64,000 nucleotides of DNA from Cristatella mucedo (GCA_009760855.2 WPIO01000064.1:1558501-1622500); one strand, 5' to 3'; shown: positions 11,185 through 34,455, counted from the first letter of the stretch. The notes: generated by a model not told the origin, from the sequence alone. Numbers and translations: made by a program.

Positions 11185-11194
11185 TTTATTTATT
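11185..11194 (-). terminator. Poly(A) signal AATAAATAAA of the CREC gene
   Basis: On the minus strand two overlapping AATAAA hexamers lie about 305 nt after the KDEL stop codon. Cleavage is expected near 11,165-11,175. This fixes the 3' end of the reticulocalbin-like gene. Confidence 0.8.
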
Positions 11195-11498
11195 TATCAC
11201 ACCTAAACCGCCGTGAATAGCATTTCAAACGAGCGCCCAGCAGGTTGCAGATCAGTTTCAGCGAGCGGCATTCGGGCTGGTCATCATATCGAGCGTAATG
11301 TAACATGAGAAAAACAGAACAATACAAAACTTCCGGCGAATAGCGGCTGCACAAATACGTGCATAACAAGTCCACGAGCAAATCAGCTCACGGGCACCAA
11401 TCAAGTGGAATGCCTGGCCGTGCGCCAGAAAGACTGCCAGAAAAAGTAGCCGGATGCGTTACCGGAAGAGCTGGAAGACGCCGGCGGCTGCACAAGTA

Positions 11499-22780
<11,282 letters not shown>

Positions 22781-22930
22781 GAAAAGAGAGAAATCCGCTG
22801 CAGCTCAGAGCTGTACGTCCGAGCTCGAACGCTCTTTGAGCACAGTTGCCACGGCACGAGCACGCGTCACGAGTGCTCGTGCCGAGCGCACACAATCAGA
22901 CGACGAGCAGTCGCAGCGCAGTGGCTGCAC

Positions 22931-23105
22931 GGACATGTTGAGGGGTAAGGTGCTCGCTCTTGTAGACCTAGGTCCAAGGCTTCGAGTCGTGCAGTAAATG
23001 ATCCTTTATTGCTCACTGCAAGCAGTGGTGATAGCGGTTTGATATGCTCTTCTGCTGCTATACAAATGACACGGGGTTGAATCGGCTACAATTTTTTCAA
23101 CTTCG
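22931..23105 (+). repeat. tRNA-derived SINE copy
   Basis: GAGGGGTAAGGTGCTCGCTC at the head, then GATCCTTTATTGCTCACTGC and GCAGTGGTGATAGCGG, and a diverged tail with GCTGCTATACAAATGA. Confidence 0.75.
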
Positions 23106-23461
23106 ATTCTTTGCATTGCAAGGATGCGGGCTCGGCGCTTTTCTGTAATCCCTCGAGGTCGACATGCAAATGCTGCTATACAACACTATCAAAATAGGCG
23201 ACGGGCTGCCAGCCAAGGGTGTCTAAGCCAGCCTATATGCTACGTTCATCTCCGGTGACGAAGGATCCCTTAAAGGTCCACTGATTTGCTCTGCTCAAGT
23301 CGTCAGTTAGAGTGGCCTAGCAAGACTTTTAGCAGGTCCAAACCTTCGATGGTTGCCTGACCATCCCCTTGCTGTCCCGATCGTTTGTCAGACTAGGGAG
23401 ACCACACCGCTTTGTCGATTTCGACAGTCCCAGTTGAAATTGCTTCTTAATACTGCAGCAA
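23106..23461. other. No gene recognised
   Basis: Intergenic sequence between a SINE and a LINE-A fragment. I see nothing supportable. Confidence 0.4.
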
Positions 23462-23850
23462 TAATACAATGAATCTCTGTCTGTAACTTTAAAAAGAATA
23501 TATGAGTGCTACGTACGAGAGTTTTCCGTTGAGCACTCATAGCCTAGGCGGTGTTCGGTACGCACATGGTAGCCAACAGACTTGATCTCACGAAACAAAG
23601 AAAGTACGAAGCATTGCTGAGTCGGGCAGAAGGGCAAGGGCAGTTGAGGTAGAGAGTAGCATGAAAGTAGCAGCTCAGGACCGCTGGAAAGGATGTGCCA
23701 TAGTCGGCCGCAGGAGAGTAGTTGCCGTTTCGTAAGAATTGTGGAAGTGAGTTCCGCATTTGATGATCTCCAGAGCAAAAGCTTCTGACGTCAACGCTCT
23801 TCAAGTGGAGGAATGCACTGTTCGGAAATGAACTCGTATCAAGGTTCAAA
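23462..23850 (-). mobile_element. LINE-A 3' fragment
   Basis: Minus-strand matches to the end of ORF2 ([32 protein letters not shown]) and the 3' UTR ending near an AATACAATGAAT remnant of the tail. Confidence 0.8.
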
Positions 23851-24650
23851 TGCAGTTCCCATATTTTTTTTCTTCGTGAAGGCGGTAATTCTGCCTCATT
23901 TCAATCGCCTCTTCGATCGCTTTGTCAACACCACAATATCTCCGAATCTGGCTGCAAAGTGAATCACCAACAGTTGATGACCTCTGGCCTATATCACTCT
24001 GCCTTGACGAAAGCCTTTTTTGCATTCAATGGGGCATCATTTTTAGCACGACACAACAACATTAGTTAGGCGCCATTTAAAATTATTTACCACTTCAGGA
24101 TGTGTTTTCTGGTATCATTTTCTTCCCCTGAGCCTGTACATGAATGGAGCTACTTTGCCTAATATGAATTGATACAGCGATTAAGGTGTGCTGCTGCAGA
24201 GCCAGTCCCGGCTGAAGAGACCTTAGCCATCTTAACCGTTATTAATACTCAGTGACAATTACTGTTACTGCATACATTTGACGGTACCTGCCAGTCAGTT
24301 GCTGATTAATGCTTTGCCTACTCTCCAAACGTGACAGCTGTTTGATTTCAATGACCTTAAAGCCACATTACTAAGTAGCAACAGGCCGGAACGGCATGCA
24401 CTGAAGCTACGACGGGCAGTGACTGCACTGTAGGCCAGGTTTCAACTTCTAATCATTACCGAATTGGCACATACCGGGTGCATACTGATGCAACCTGGTG
24501 CGAGCCAACCTTGCCACACTCGGGAGGCAAGAAGAATATCATGTTATAACATGACTTCAACCAGAGCAAACAGTGGTGGCCAGTCTGACAGCAGCAGGCT
24601 GCTGACCATCTAGGTAGGAGAGGGAGATGCAACAGGTAGAACGAATATGG
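23851..24650. other. No gene recognised
   Basis: AT-rich intergenic sequence. The longest frame (24456-24827, minus) runs into the LINE-B and MITE repeats and has no domain. Confidence 0.4.
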
Positions 24651-24654
24651 AAGC

Positions 24655-25172
24655 ATCGCCTTTTTATTGCAGCATTTGGTGGGTCTTTGTGATTCGTCCT
24701 TCGTGTGCATGTACCTGCTTACACTATATACCTGCTGCTTCCGGTTGTTATCACCAAATATTAAGTAATGCTTAAGTAATTTCTTTTTGTGCAGCATCTG
24801 TAAGGTGCCTAGAGCAGGGGTAGGCAAACTTTTCGGACAACTAGGCCATTTCAGGTCAGGCCCTATGGAGTGGGCGTGGCCAGACGAACAAATAAACAGT
24901 CGTAACAGACGCGTCCGGCGATTCTAGGGGTGGACATTTATCATTCCTCACCCACTGGACCCTTCTGTTTCATACAAGCGCCTGACAGCAGTTCAAGCTG
25001 CAATCAGCAGGACGATGAAGGGGAATCAAGACAATTCAACTCTTAGGGGGCCGCTAAGCTGGACTGTGGACTGGAGCGCTAGCTAGGCCAGATCTGGCCT
25101 AAAGGCCGGAGTTTGCCGACCTCTGGCCTAGAGAGTGATTCAATTCTCCGAGGGCACTATACAAATATATTA
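24655..25172 (+). repeat. LINE-B 3' end, interrupted by a MITE
   Basis: The 3' UTR block GCAGCATTTGGTGGGTCTTT leads to GTAAGGTGCCTAGAG at 24814. It resumes at 25134 with AGTGATTCAATTCTCCGAGG and the (ATT)n tail. The gap is exactly the hAT-like element. Confidence 0.8.
24815..25125 (+). mobile_element. hAT-like MITE with 8-bp target duplication
   Basis: A 311-bp element. The left end is CAGGGGTAGGCAAACTTTTC. The right end read inversely is CAGAGGTCGGCAAACTCCGG, giving terminal inverted repeats of about 16-20 bp. The 8-bp GCCTAGAG directly precedes (24807-24814) and directly follows (25126-25133) the element. This is the hAT signature, with CAGRGGTNGGCAA-type ends. It has no coding capacity, so it is non-autonomous. 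Confidence 0.9.
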
Positions 25173-25394
25173 TTATTATTATATGTCGGTCACGTGAGAG
25201 AAAATGAGCACGGTTGACATCACCCTATCCAGGAAATGGATCACATGCAAATATGCCGGGACGTAGCATTGCAAGCCCACAGAGTTGCATTCATGACTTG
25301 GCTTGAAGTATTGACGAGAGATGCACTGCACGAAAATAGCGTAACAATCGGTAAAGTGCAGAGAGCATCGGTGCTCGTCCTCCCTCCCTCCCCT

Positions 25395-25585
25395 GGTGAG
25401 CCGTGATGGCACACTAGGTAAGGCGGTTGCTTTCACGACCTCGGTCCCGAGGTCGTGGGTTCGATACCTGCGGTGGGCGATCCTTTATTCCCACTGCAAG
25501 TGGTGGTGATAGCCGTAAAAGGCTCTTCTGTCGTTATACAAAAAGAGGCTGTTTAATCAGCTAGGATTTATTTTATTATTATTTA
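25395..25585 (+). repeat. tRNA-derived SINE copy
   Basis: A complete copy. GTGAGCCGTGATGGCACACT and GTAAGGCGGTTGC form the A-box region, GTGGGTTCGATACC is the B box, then GGGCGATCCTTTATT and the body with GTGATAGCC, GGCTCTTCTG and AAAGAGGCTGTTTAATCAGC. A second partial head (TAGCTCAGAGGTAAG) lies at about 25613. Confidence 0.85.
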
Positions 25586-26048
25586 TTCCTGTCAGCCACT
25601 ACGCCCTGGTTTAGCTCAGAGGTAAGTAAGGTGCTCGAACTTAACGACAACTCGAGCAGCTCCCGGCAGCAGCACATACGAAGCGCCTGGATAGAGACTA
25701 CGAGTTCTCTCAGGGTCGTACAAATTAAGTTCATTTGCTATGCAAGCACATGCAGCCAGCAAAAAAGGCCTCGAGTGATGGATTCTGTCGAGCACCTTGC
25801 TGCGTTGCCGACGCCTCACTAAAATGCAGCATTTAGCTCCCTTGACGATGTTCCAGTCAGCTTCAGTCGGATTACAGGGGCCAATCCGCCAAGAGCTGCA
25901 TGCTGTGACCAAGGTTAAAGTCAGTCACGTCCGAATGCCCCCCCCCCCCATGCCAGCCGAGGCCACGGGCAGACTGGGCACAGTGCTGCACAAACCTAAC
26001 AAGGCAAGAGACATGCGCATGCACACACCTACGCACGGGCTGCTATCT

Positions 26049-27030
26049 GCTTGCCTTGCCGATATTCGATCCTGGGTGTCGGAAAACTTCCTGAAATTAA
26101 ATGACGATAAAACCGAACTGCTGCTCATAGGACACCCTAAGCGTGTGGCTGGATTAAAAGGCTTTGCTCTTCTAATAGGTGATGCTATTGTGCGACCTTC
26201 ACCACGTGCTCGTAATCTAGGTGTCGTGTTCGACAGCTGCCTCAATTTCAAAAGCTTCATTCAGAAGACTGCCTCTACAGCTAGCCATCACATCCGATCC
26301 ATATCCAAGATTAGAAGCTGTCTCCCACAGTGGCTTGTAAAAAATTTAACTAGCTCTTTAGTTCTGTCTCGGCTTGATTATTGTAATTCCCTTTTGGCTA
26401 GGCTACCAAAGAAAGCTATTATGCCACTACAGCGGACTATGAATATGGCTGCAAGGCTGGTCTTCAAGTCCCAGCGGTTTGAGCACGTGTCACCTCTGCT
26501 GAAAGAGCTAGGATGGTTGCCGGTTGAGCAAAGGATACAGAGCAAAGTTCTTACGCTGACCCACAAGGCCCGCCACGGCTTGGCTCCTTCGTACCTAGCT
26601 GAACTGCTGCATCAGTTTCAGCCTGTTCGCGCCCTCAGGTCCTGTGTGGACAATCAATTAGCTGTCCCATTCCTCCGCTTAAAGACAGTTGGTGACAGAA
26701 GCTTTAGCTCTGCAGGTCCTAGACTGTGGAACTCACTTCCACAATTCTTATGCAACGACATCTACTCTCCAACCGCTGACTATGGCACATCTTTTTCAGC
26801 GGTCCTGAACTGCTACTTCTATGCTACTCACTACCTCAACTGCTCTCCTAACTCTGCTATGCTTCCCACTTTCTCTTTGTTGCGTGAGACGAAGTCTGTT
26901 GGCTACCGAATGCGTACCGAAAGCCGCTTAGGCTGTGAGTGCGCTATACAAAACTCTCCTGCGAAACACCCACATGGTCTTTATGACTTTGTGGAGTTAC
27001 TGAAGGAGATACATTACATTACATTATCAC
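26049..27030 (+). mobile_element. LINE-A copy 2 (5'-truncated)
   Basis: It starts inside ORF2, after the RT catalytic motif, at CTTGCCTTGCCGATATTC. It stays open to the TGA in the 3' UTR region and ends in ACATTACATTACATTA. The protein differs from copy 1 at only a few positions (for example LLAR for LLAG, FLCNDIYSP for FLRNDNYSP). The upstream open frame from 25797 is a chance fusion with non-LINE sequence. Confidence 0.9.
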
Positions 27031-27059
27031 GAGGATTTGCCTGATCACCCAAGCTAGCT

Positions 27060-28980
27060 AGTGATTCTCAGCAACAACATAGGATTGTTGCAATAAAATA
27101 GAGCAGCTAGCTAGCTGGCGTGTATAGGAAATATGTGGACCGCGGACGGAACACAAGTGAGAATGGGATGTGTTCGCAGCGGGCTCGCTCCCGGCGGCGG
27201 CACGCTGGAGCACAGCAGCCTGCAGAACAGAAACAAAGTCTGGCGAAAACCAGCGAAAATCGACCATCAGGTGGCAGCAGGTGGCTGCAGACGAACCGCT
27301 GAGCCGGACCCGAGCACGGCAGGCAGCGACTGGCACCGAAGCATCGAGAGTCAACGTATCTTCGGCGGTGGTCAGCTAAGCCCGCGAGCGCTTCGCGAAG
27401 AAGGGTGGGGGAGCTCACGAACGTCTGACTGGAAGACGCAGCCGTCGGCCGCTAAAGGCTAGCTTCTTTCCAGAGCTCGCCGGGGGGGGGACGGAGTGGC
27501 GACCAGCAGTGGCAGCGTGGAGGATTCCGAAGCAACGGGCGCTCCGAGCTTCGAACAGCGCTCGCTAGCACGCTCGCGTTCTGCGGCGTCGGCTCGGAGT
27601 CGTGCGGAGGAGACAACCAAGGCACGAGAGCGACCGCTGCCTGGCAGCAGCTTAAAGAGGCGAGGTAGAGCCAAGCGGCCGACGGCCTTAGCATTTGGCC
27701 TGCAGGCTCGTCTGCCGGCTCGTCTGCATTTGGGACCGAGAGCCGAGTTCGCGACGTTAAGGCAGCAATCGGCGCACGATGCGAGCAAGCACAGAAGCTG
27801 GTCATTCAGCCACCACCCCTCCCAGCTACCGTGAAGACGACCCTAAACCTCGACTGCCACGTTGCCGACGTAATGCGAAAGTAAACAAGAAATGGACGAG
27901 GACGCGTCCATTTACAAACCGAAAGCTCACGAGAAGGCCACAAAAGCCCCTCGCAAAGGCAGCGTCGGGGCCGAATTTCGGGTCAGACGTATCCGAGAAA
28001 GATACGTAGATACAGCGCATGACCACGCAAGTCCTGGAGCGCTCAAACGCGCGGTAGGTGAGTCAAGGCCTTCAGGGCGATGTCGGCGGGGCGCGCTGAG
28101 CGAAGCCTCTGGCCAGCTGACGGGGCCAAGCAGACTCTGGTCAAAATCCTGCCGCACAAAGTGACGCGACAGTCGGACGACGCTTGTAAGAAAGCGACGT
28201 GAGCGAGCAGAGAGAACGCAGCGCTCGGCTTATAGGTTGGCACGAGGTTCGACGCTACGGACGCGCGTGAAACCGATGCAGCCCGCAGAGAGAATGCGCC
28301 AGCTATCGGGTGCTTGAGCAACTCCTTGCGCCGGTGGAGGGGGTGGCGGTGGCGGTGAGGCGAGAACTAATAACGAGAATGAATCTGACACCGATATGCG
28401 GGATGAGTTAAGTCTAAGCGCCACTTGATCAACTGCGGCGACAAAGCGGAACCCTCCAGTCTGCGTCCGTACGGAGGCGTGCATCGGTGCATCCGGTCCT
28501 GAGCTCTAGTAATGCGAAGGCGGCGCGGGGCGCGCGAGAGCTGCATGGGTAAACCCAGCCTCAAGTGAAACAACCGGGTACACCGGACGACTCACGAGAA
28601 GACGGCGCGGCAGCAGCGCAAGAAAACTAAGCAGACGTGCGTGCTTACGTCAGGACCAGCGAAGCGGTTAATTCATCCGCCGACTCGCCGCGGGTCACGT
28701 CGGGTATTCCACGACGACGACACCGGGCCACACACACCACGTTACCACGTCCGCCCGGGCGCTGGTAGGGTATCCCAAATGTCACGTGACTCGCGGAACG
28801 GCCGCCTCGAGGCTTCCGCTCTCACACCGCTGCGCTAGCTGGTCTGCCGGCGTGTAAGGAATACGCGGTTGCCGTATAGCTCCCAAGACTGCTGAAGCGC
28901 TTCCGTCAATATGGACGTAACGACGAGACGCTTGCGACAGCGTCGCATCGGGCGCTGCAGCGCCCACGCACGCAGTAAAA
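27060..28980. promoter_or_regulatory. CpG-rich block, no gene resolved
   Basis: A GC-rich, CpG-dense region of about 1.9 kb with many overlapping open frames on both strands (up to 117 codons at 27452-27805). Such frames are expected in GC-rich DNA and none shows a domain. A (GGTGGCGGTGGC) run lies at 28340 and a G run at 27482. It may be a CpG-island promoter, but no linked exon could be identified. Confidence 0.35.
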
Positions 28981-29274
28981 TCACCTCCGCTGCTTTCTCA
29001 GGCTCGGCTTTTAGCTCTGTTAAAACTGCCCAAGCGCGTTAGTGGGAAAACAGACATGGGTGCTGCCCTCACCGGGCTTGCGGTGTGTCGGACTAGCGGC
29101 ATATCGGGCTAGCGGTTTAGCACGTACCGAGGAAACAGCCGCCGCACTGGTAGCTGTTGGAAGCAGCCCGAGCCCTGTACGATTCGATCGCGGATACGGA
29201 CTAGCGCATGAACCCGGATAACCCACGCCCACTGCTTGTTTACGGGGCATTGGCGCGTCTCGCTGTGTGATGCA

Positions 29275-29445
29275 ATCATGATAATTATGCTAAGAGATTT
29301 CTGCAGCACCCGCCGAGAACTTAATCTCTTGCTAAGCGCTTTACATATGCTGTAAAGAAAGCGCGATCGAATGGCTAGTGGTTAGATGCGCGTTTTCGAC
29401 ATGTAAGTATAGTTAGTGGTAACGCGAGCAGAGTCAGCACGCATG
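29275..29445 (-). repeat. LINE-B 3' end fragment
   Basis: ATAATTATGC...GCCGAGAACTTAATCTCTTG...AAGCGCTTTACATATGCTGTAAAG, the minus-oriented family hairpin with several substitutions. Confidence 0.6.
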
Positions 29446-29985
29446 AGCGGCGCACAAAGAAAAATCACAGGGTGCAACAAAAACCAAATACTTCGAGAAA
29501 CGAGTGCGTTTTTCGCTTATTTTCGCTGTGACGATGTGACTCGCAACTCAAACGGCTCCACAGCGACGTACGACAACCAACAATTTATTGGCACCCCCAA
29601 GCGCAGCCACTTTAGGTCGAGTAGAGGTCGAGTAGCGCCAGAGCATCCGCGAAATAACCTGCGCTGCCGCATATGCCATCTATGCAGGCGCAGCGCTTTC
29701 ATCCGGTCGACGGCCTATTATGCCTCCGGAGGCGCTCGATTAGCCGAGCGATCTAGCGACGGCTATGGAATGTTATACTTTCATCGCAATTTAATTAATT
29801 TATGTTTTTATTATAATTTTTAAATTCGCAGTAACCCTCCATCTATCGGTAGCTGGAAATCCATTATTGGGAAACCTAATATCCCCAAGTCTTTGCCACC
29901 GCTAGCTATTAAGTGTATCTGCTTTGAGCTTGTTCTTCGGCAAATTTTTCCCGAAACCGAAGTTATTCGTGTGTGAGAGTTATGC
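29446..29985. other. No gene recognised
   Basis: AT-rich intergenic sequence. A 135-codon frame (29416-29823, plus) has no recognisable domain or splice context. Confidence 0.4.
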
Positions 29986-30136
29986 ACGTGATAGCCCAGG
30001 AGGCACGATCGAGGTCGTGGGTTGGAATCCTACAGTGAGCGATCCTTTGTTGGTCACTGCAAGCAGTGGTGAAAGCCGTCACAGCTTTTCTGTAGCTATA
30101 CAAAAGTGGCTGTTAAAAAATAATCAGCTAATACGA
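29986..30136 (+). repeat. tRNA-derived SINE copy
   Basis: TGATAGCCCAGGAGGCACGA, GTCGTGGGTTGGAATCC (B box changed), GCGATCCTTTGTTGGTCACT, GCAAGCAGTGGTGAAAGCC and GCTATACAAAAGTGGCTGTT. It lies within a 234-codon open frame (29924-30628), which is therefore not a gene. Confidence 0.8.
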
Positions 30137-30960
30137 GAGGTAATGACCAACCTGAAGATCGCTGCGGCTGTTGCTAGCTATTTCATTGCAGAAAATTTCG
30201 AGGGGGAGTCAGCCTCAGTCAGCATCGCCAAGCACTTGCTTTTTGCACCTGTCAGCTCACTAACTCCCTTTGGAAGCAACTCATTCAAGGCCCATCTAAT
30301 TGGCTGCCTGGTTTGGAAAGATCATGTACGTGTGGCAACGCAAAATTTAAGCTGGACGAGGAGGGTCAACGGATGGCAAGCAGTGCACCATTGCTGCAAG
30401 CAGTGCACAATTGCTGCAACAGCCGTGCACAACTACAGACACAGCCTACAAGCACCCCTACTGCTACAACAAGGTAAATACCATTTCTGCTTCACTTTCC
30501 ACAGCATGCAACCAGCACACTTAAGGGTTCACTTCACCTACACGTATCCAACATCTTCCCATGCCACACTGCCTGTACTAGTAAGGCTGAGATACACTAC
30601 CACATTTCCCGATCTTCGTCTGAAGTAGCCCCCATCCCCACACGAAAGTCCTACAAACTAAGTTCTGATAAGGGATATATATATAAATGAAATATACTGA
30701 TATATAAATGGGAGCTGATTCAATGGCCTCATTCACATTTAGTGGCAGATGTCCCTTTGTGATTATCCTCCTTCTTCCAGGGGATAACACAATTGCTTGC
30801 TGCAAGACATGAAGCCACGACCTGGATGGTGAGCATTGCCAGCATTTCACCCAAAGGGCAAAGGCTCAGATGCCTCGTTCGATATCAATCATAAAGGATT
30901 AAGAGCTGCCGGCTAAAGTAGGTAGGCACGTCACAAAAAGACATACTTGGAATCTGAATA

Positions 30961-30966
30961 TTTATT
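30961..30966 (-). terminator. Poly(A) signal AATAAA, minus-strand transcript end
   Basis: On the minus strand AATAAA is followed about 20-30 nt later by a GT/T-rich element (TATGTCTTTTTGTG). It lies 41 nt beyond the stop of the candidate terminal exon at 31007-31351, so a minus-strand gene, most simply POMGNT1, probably ends here near 30,940. Confidence 0.6.
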
Positions 30967-31006
30967 ACAAGGTATAGAAGCAAAATGGCAAGTAGAAACA
31001 CAGTGA

Positions 31007-31351
31007 TTAATGGTATATTTGTCTAACCAACACTCCTAAGCATAGCCTACATGACCGTGACCTTTGTAAAAGGGCTACAATGCTGCTTCGTTTAATTGAA
31101 AGCTTCTTTCCAAAAGATGGATGTTGTGCCTGATGCACCACACCAAATGTCCTAACTGTTTCAACCAAAGATGCACATTGCACAGTTGGCTGATAAAGCA
31201 TAATCATATTAGCACATGCGTGCCAGTCTATGGTGATTAAGGTGAAGCCCTGCACTGCTATTGCCAACCATGAAGTGCCGTTCAAGCAGGCGCTTTCGAA
31301 TACATTTGCTGCCACCCTCCAGCTGCCACAAGACATGCATGCATCGGCAAT
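31007..31351 (-). CDS. Candidate terminal exon of POMGNT1 (divergent tail)
   Basis: A minus-strand acceptor (GGTCTGATGTTCTTAG) precedes an open frame of 114 codons ending TAA at 31007, followed closely by AATAAA. It is phase 0, the phase required by exon 17 of POMGNT1. The peptide begins IADACMSCGSWRVAANVF and includes LAIAVQGFTLITIDWHAC and a basic end. It does not resemble the conserved vertebrate C-terminus (LWRLFRKKNHFLVVG region), so the assignment rests on phase, position and the poly(A) signal. Two shorter phase-0 alternatives nearer exon 17 are a 14-codon exon near 35043-35084 (WDMAKEFAYRFVA) and a 26-codon exon near 34859-34936 (begins GMVYCTYPMGLCGSPF). Confidence 0.4.
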   Translation of the reverse strand: MADACMSCGSWRVAANVFESACLNGTSWLAIAVQGFTLITIDWHACANMIMLYQPTVQCASLVETVRTFGVVHQAQHPSFGKKLSIKRSSIVALLQRSRSCRLCLGVLVRQIYH

Positions 31352-31359
31352 CTAAGAAC

Positions 31360-33270
31360 ATCAGACCAAGGTGGTAAAAAAATGAAGCTTTAGTATCATC
31401 TGCAGATTTTCACAAAAATTACATAACCCTCGGACCAAGCATTCGATTGACCATAAAGCAAACGATACTGAAAAAGTGGATGCCAGCATAGAAAAGCATG
31501 CGACAGAAGATCAAGTCAATAGCGATGCACTCAAGAAAGGACAAAGCCGAGTTGAATAGGGCCGAGCGTCGTGGCATGCACATCTGGAACCATTGCAAAC
31601 GATGTCCTCTCGGTCAGATTCTCACGGTACACCATCGAAAACGCGAGAAAATGTAGCACCTACGGTGCACCAAATCTTGGACAAGGCTGCAGGCGGTGGG
31701 CTAAGAAAGACATGTGAAAACAAGCCACGCATTTCCATCGAGGCAGGCATCGAGCCAGCAGCAGGGACAGCTTGACATGCGCTGCCCTCGAATTGCTGCT
31801 TGGTGATGGATGGCGCACTGGCAGCCAGGCTGCTGCTGCAACCAGCTGCCCGCGTCGGGTTCACTGTGAGCAGCCCGGCAAACAGTTAGGAGATCCAAAA
31901 ACTTTGTTGCAATCAACTAGGTTGCCCAGAGGCAGACTCCTGCCTTCGTACGGCGGAGCTGGACAAAGCCGCCGGCCTACGAAATACCTCTCGACGTAGT
32001 GCTCACAGGCGACGGAATGTAGATTGGCATCACACTGTCTGGTTTATATGAACTGTGTAAATGAAGAGGCAAAGACGTAGTGGCAACACGATATCAAGCC
32101 AAGAAAGTTATAACGCACGAGACTGCAAAGGTGAGAGAGCTATGCGCTAGATCAAACAAGTCCAGGAGGCCCACCGAATCAAAGCCAAAGCGTGAATGTA
32201 CCTCCACGTAGAGACCGAAAGCAGTACGAAGATGTGCAAGTGATGTGAGATAGAGCATGAAGTGAGATGAGGCAGAGGAAGGGAGAGGGAGCTAGATGAA
32301 GAGAGATGGAGGGAGGGAGGGACAGGCTCTAACCGAATTAATGCAAATCAAACGCTTGCTTGCTAACAATTTGAGGCCACGACACACCAAATACAGTGGC
32401 AATAGGACTGAATGTTTCCTCACACCAAACTGCATGTACTTACGAATACGGCGAAGCTGGGTAGCCAATGATGACTACACGATTGACCTTTAGAGATATT
32501 CTCCACATGCTCTAAAAGTACATAGAATGTGACACACTGGCTTTGCCATTATCCTGATGAATGCTATTTATCAGCTTAAAGACAATACAGCACATTTTGC
32601 CATAACTCACACAAGACCACAGTATTATGTCGACTACCTAATATGGTTTCCCAGTGCTAGCTATCACGAAAGATCCGGATGGTCGTTGTCAAAGCAAACA
32701 CACGGGTCTCAGCAGAACATTGTGCACACACTCGGCGAGTGCCTGCCTGAAATCGGAAATATTCGCCGACTTTGCTTTCTTACCCGTGTTGCAAACAGCC
32801 TGCATTATATTACGATGGCTTTGCGTAACTATATCTTATTCCAATACTACAACTAAGGCAAGCTGTAGTACACATTCCTGTTATTGAGCCAAACAATTCA
32901 GAACCTCGCCCTCTCTATATTTTGTGAGGTACCTCGAACAGATGACAATGCCATCGATTGCACAGTCAACGTAGCTGGCAGCACAAAAGAATGGCCAGCT
33001 ACTAGGCACGCACGTTGTACCCATACATCAGGTACCTGGCATGAGTACATACCAACAGAAGATAGGACATGATGATATGATAAGACATCTATACATTCCA
33101 AACTACATGCCTTACATATAAATAATCATCTGCAGGCAAATTAGCTGGAGCTGCAACCATGCCTAGCACAGGCAAAGCTGCTACCCTCAATACCGCAATC
33201 TGTGGCTTGGTCCACCACCAGCGTTCATCGGCTGAACGCTGCATCCTGAAGCAACATCCTCCCAATTCGT
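31360..33270. other. No further gene recognised; probable POMGNT1 intron
   Basis: Between the candidate terminal exon and LINE-A copy 3. Short frames only. A purine-rich GGGAGGGAGGG stretch lies near 32280-32320. Confidence 0.4.
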
Positions 33271-33272
33271 GA

Positions 33273-34366
33273 ATACTCAACCTCTGGGAAAAGTGATTAT
33301 GGCCCATGGAATAGGATATCACTTTTATGCTGACGATACTCAGCTGTATTTGTCATTCAAACAGTCTCAATCTGCTGCAGCAACTGATAAACTGTATGCT
33401 TGCCTTGCCGATATTCGATCTTGGATGTCGGAAAACTTCTTGAAACTAAATAACGATAAAACCGAACTGCTGCTCAAAGGACACCCCAAGCATGTGGCCG
33501 GATTAAAAGGCTTTGCTCTTCTAATAGGTGATGCTGTAGTGCGACCATCACCATGTGCTCGAAATTTAGGTATCGTTTTCGACAGCTGCCTCAATTTTAA
33601 AAGCTTCACTCAGAAGACTGCTTCTACAGCTAGCCATCACGCCCGACCCCTATCCAAGATTAGGAGCTGTCTTCCACTGTGGCTTGCAAAAAATTTAACT
33701 AGCTCTTTAGTTCCGTCTCGGCTTGATTATTGTAATTCCCTTTTGGCTGGGCTACCAAAGAAAGCAACTAGGCCACTGCAGCTGACTATGAATATGGCTG
33801 CAAGGCTAGTCTTCAAGTCCCGGAGGTTTGAGCACGTGTCTCCTTTGCTAAAAGAGTTAGGATGGCTGCCGCTTGATCAACGGATACAGAGCAAAGTTCT
33901 TACGCTGACCCACAAGACCTGCCACGGCTTGGCTGCTTCGCACCTAGCTGAACTGCTGCATCAGTTTCAGCCTGTTCGCGTCCTCAGGTCCAGTGCGGAC
34001 AATAAATTAGCTGTTCCATTCCTCCACTTAAAGACCGTTGGCGACAGAAGCTTTAGCTCTGCAGGTCCTAGACTGTGGAACTCGCTTCCACAATTCTTAC
34101 ACAATGACAACTACTTTTCTGCCGCCGACTATGGCTCATCGCTTTCAGCGGTCCTGAGCTGCTATTTCCATGCTAATCACTACCTCAACTGCTATCCTGA
34201 CTATGCTATGCTTCCCACTTTCTCTTTGTTTGTGTGAGACGAAGTCTGTTGGCTACCGAATGCGTACCGAAAGCCGCTTAGGCTGTGGGTGCGCTATACA
34301 AAACTCTCCTGCGCAACACCCACATAGTCTTTATGACTTTGTGGAGTTACAGACAGAGATACACAC
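33273..34366 (+). mobile_element. LINE-A copy 3 (5'-truncated)
   Basis: An open frame runs from about 33272 to the TGA at 34235-34237. It includes [11 protein letters not shown], the C-terminal region ([33 protein letters not shown]) and [14 protein letters not shown]. The sequence is more diverged from copies 1 and 2 than they are from each other. The tail runs into ACACACATTATATATA. It is antisense to the POMGNT1 transcript. Confidence 0.9.
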
Positions 34367-34455
34367 ACATTATATATATATATACATATATACATACATA
34401 TATATATATATATATACACACATATATATATATATATATCTATATATATATGCAC
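34366..34455 (+). repeat. (TA)n-rich microsatellite
   Basis: Interrupted TA repeat with ATAC and CACA variants, joining two LINE-A 3' ends in opposite orientation. Confidence 0.9.

Noticed and set aside
25797-26048. N-terminal extension of the LINE-A copy 2 frame
   Set aside because: The LINE homology begins at 26049; the upstream part is unrelated sequence open by chance, including a poly-C run.
27107-28484. Many 60-117-codon frames in the CpG-rich block
   Set aside because: Overlapping on both strands as expected in GC-rich DNA; none shows a domain or consistent splice sites.
29924-30628. 234-codon plus-strand open frame
   Set aside because: It runs through a SINE copy (29986-30136) and a local duplication (AGCAGTGCACMATTGCTGCA); no domain, no splice support.
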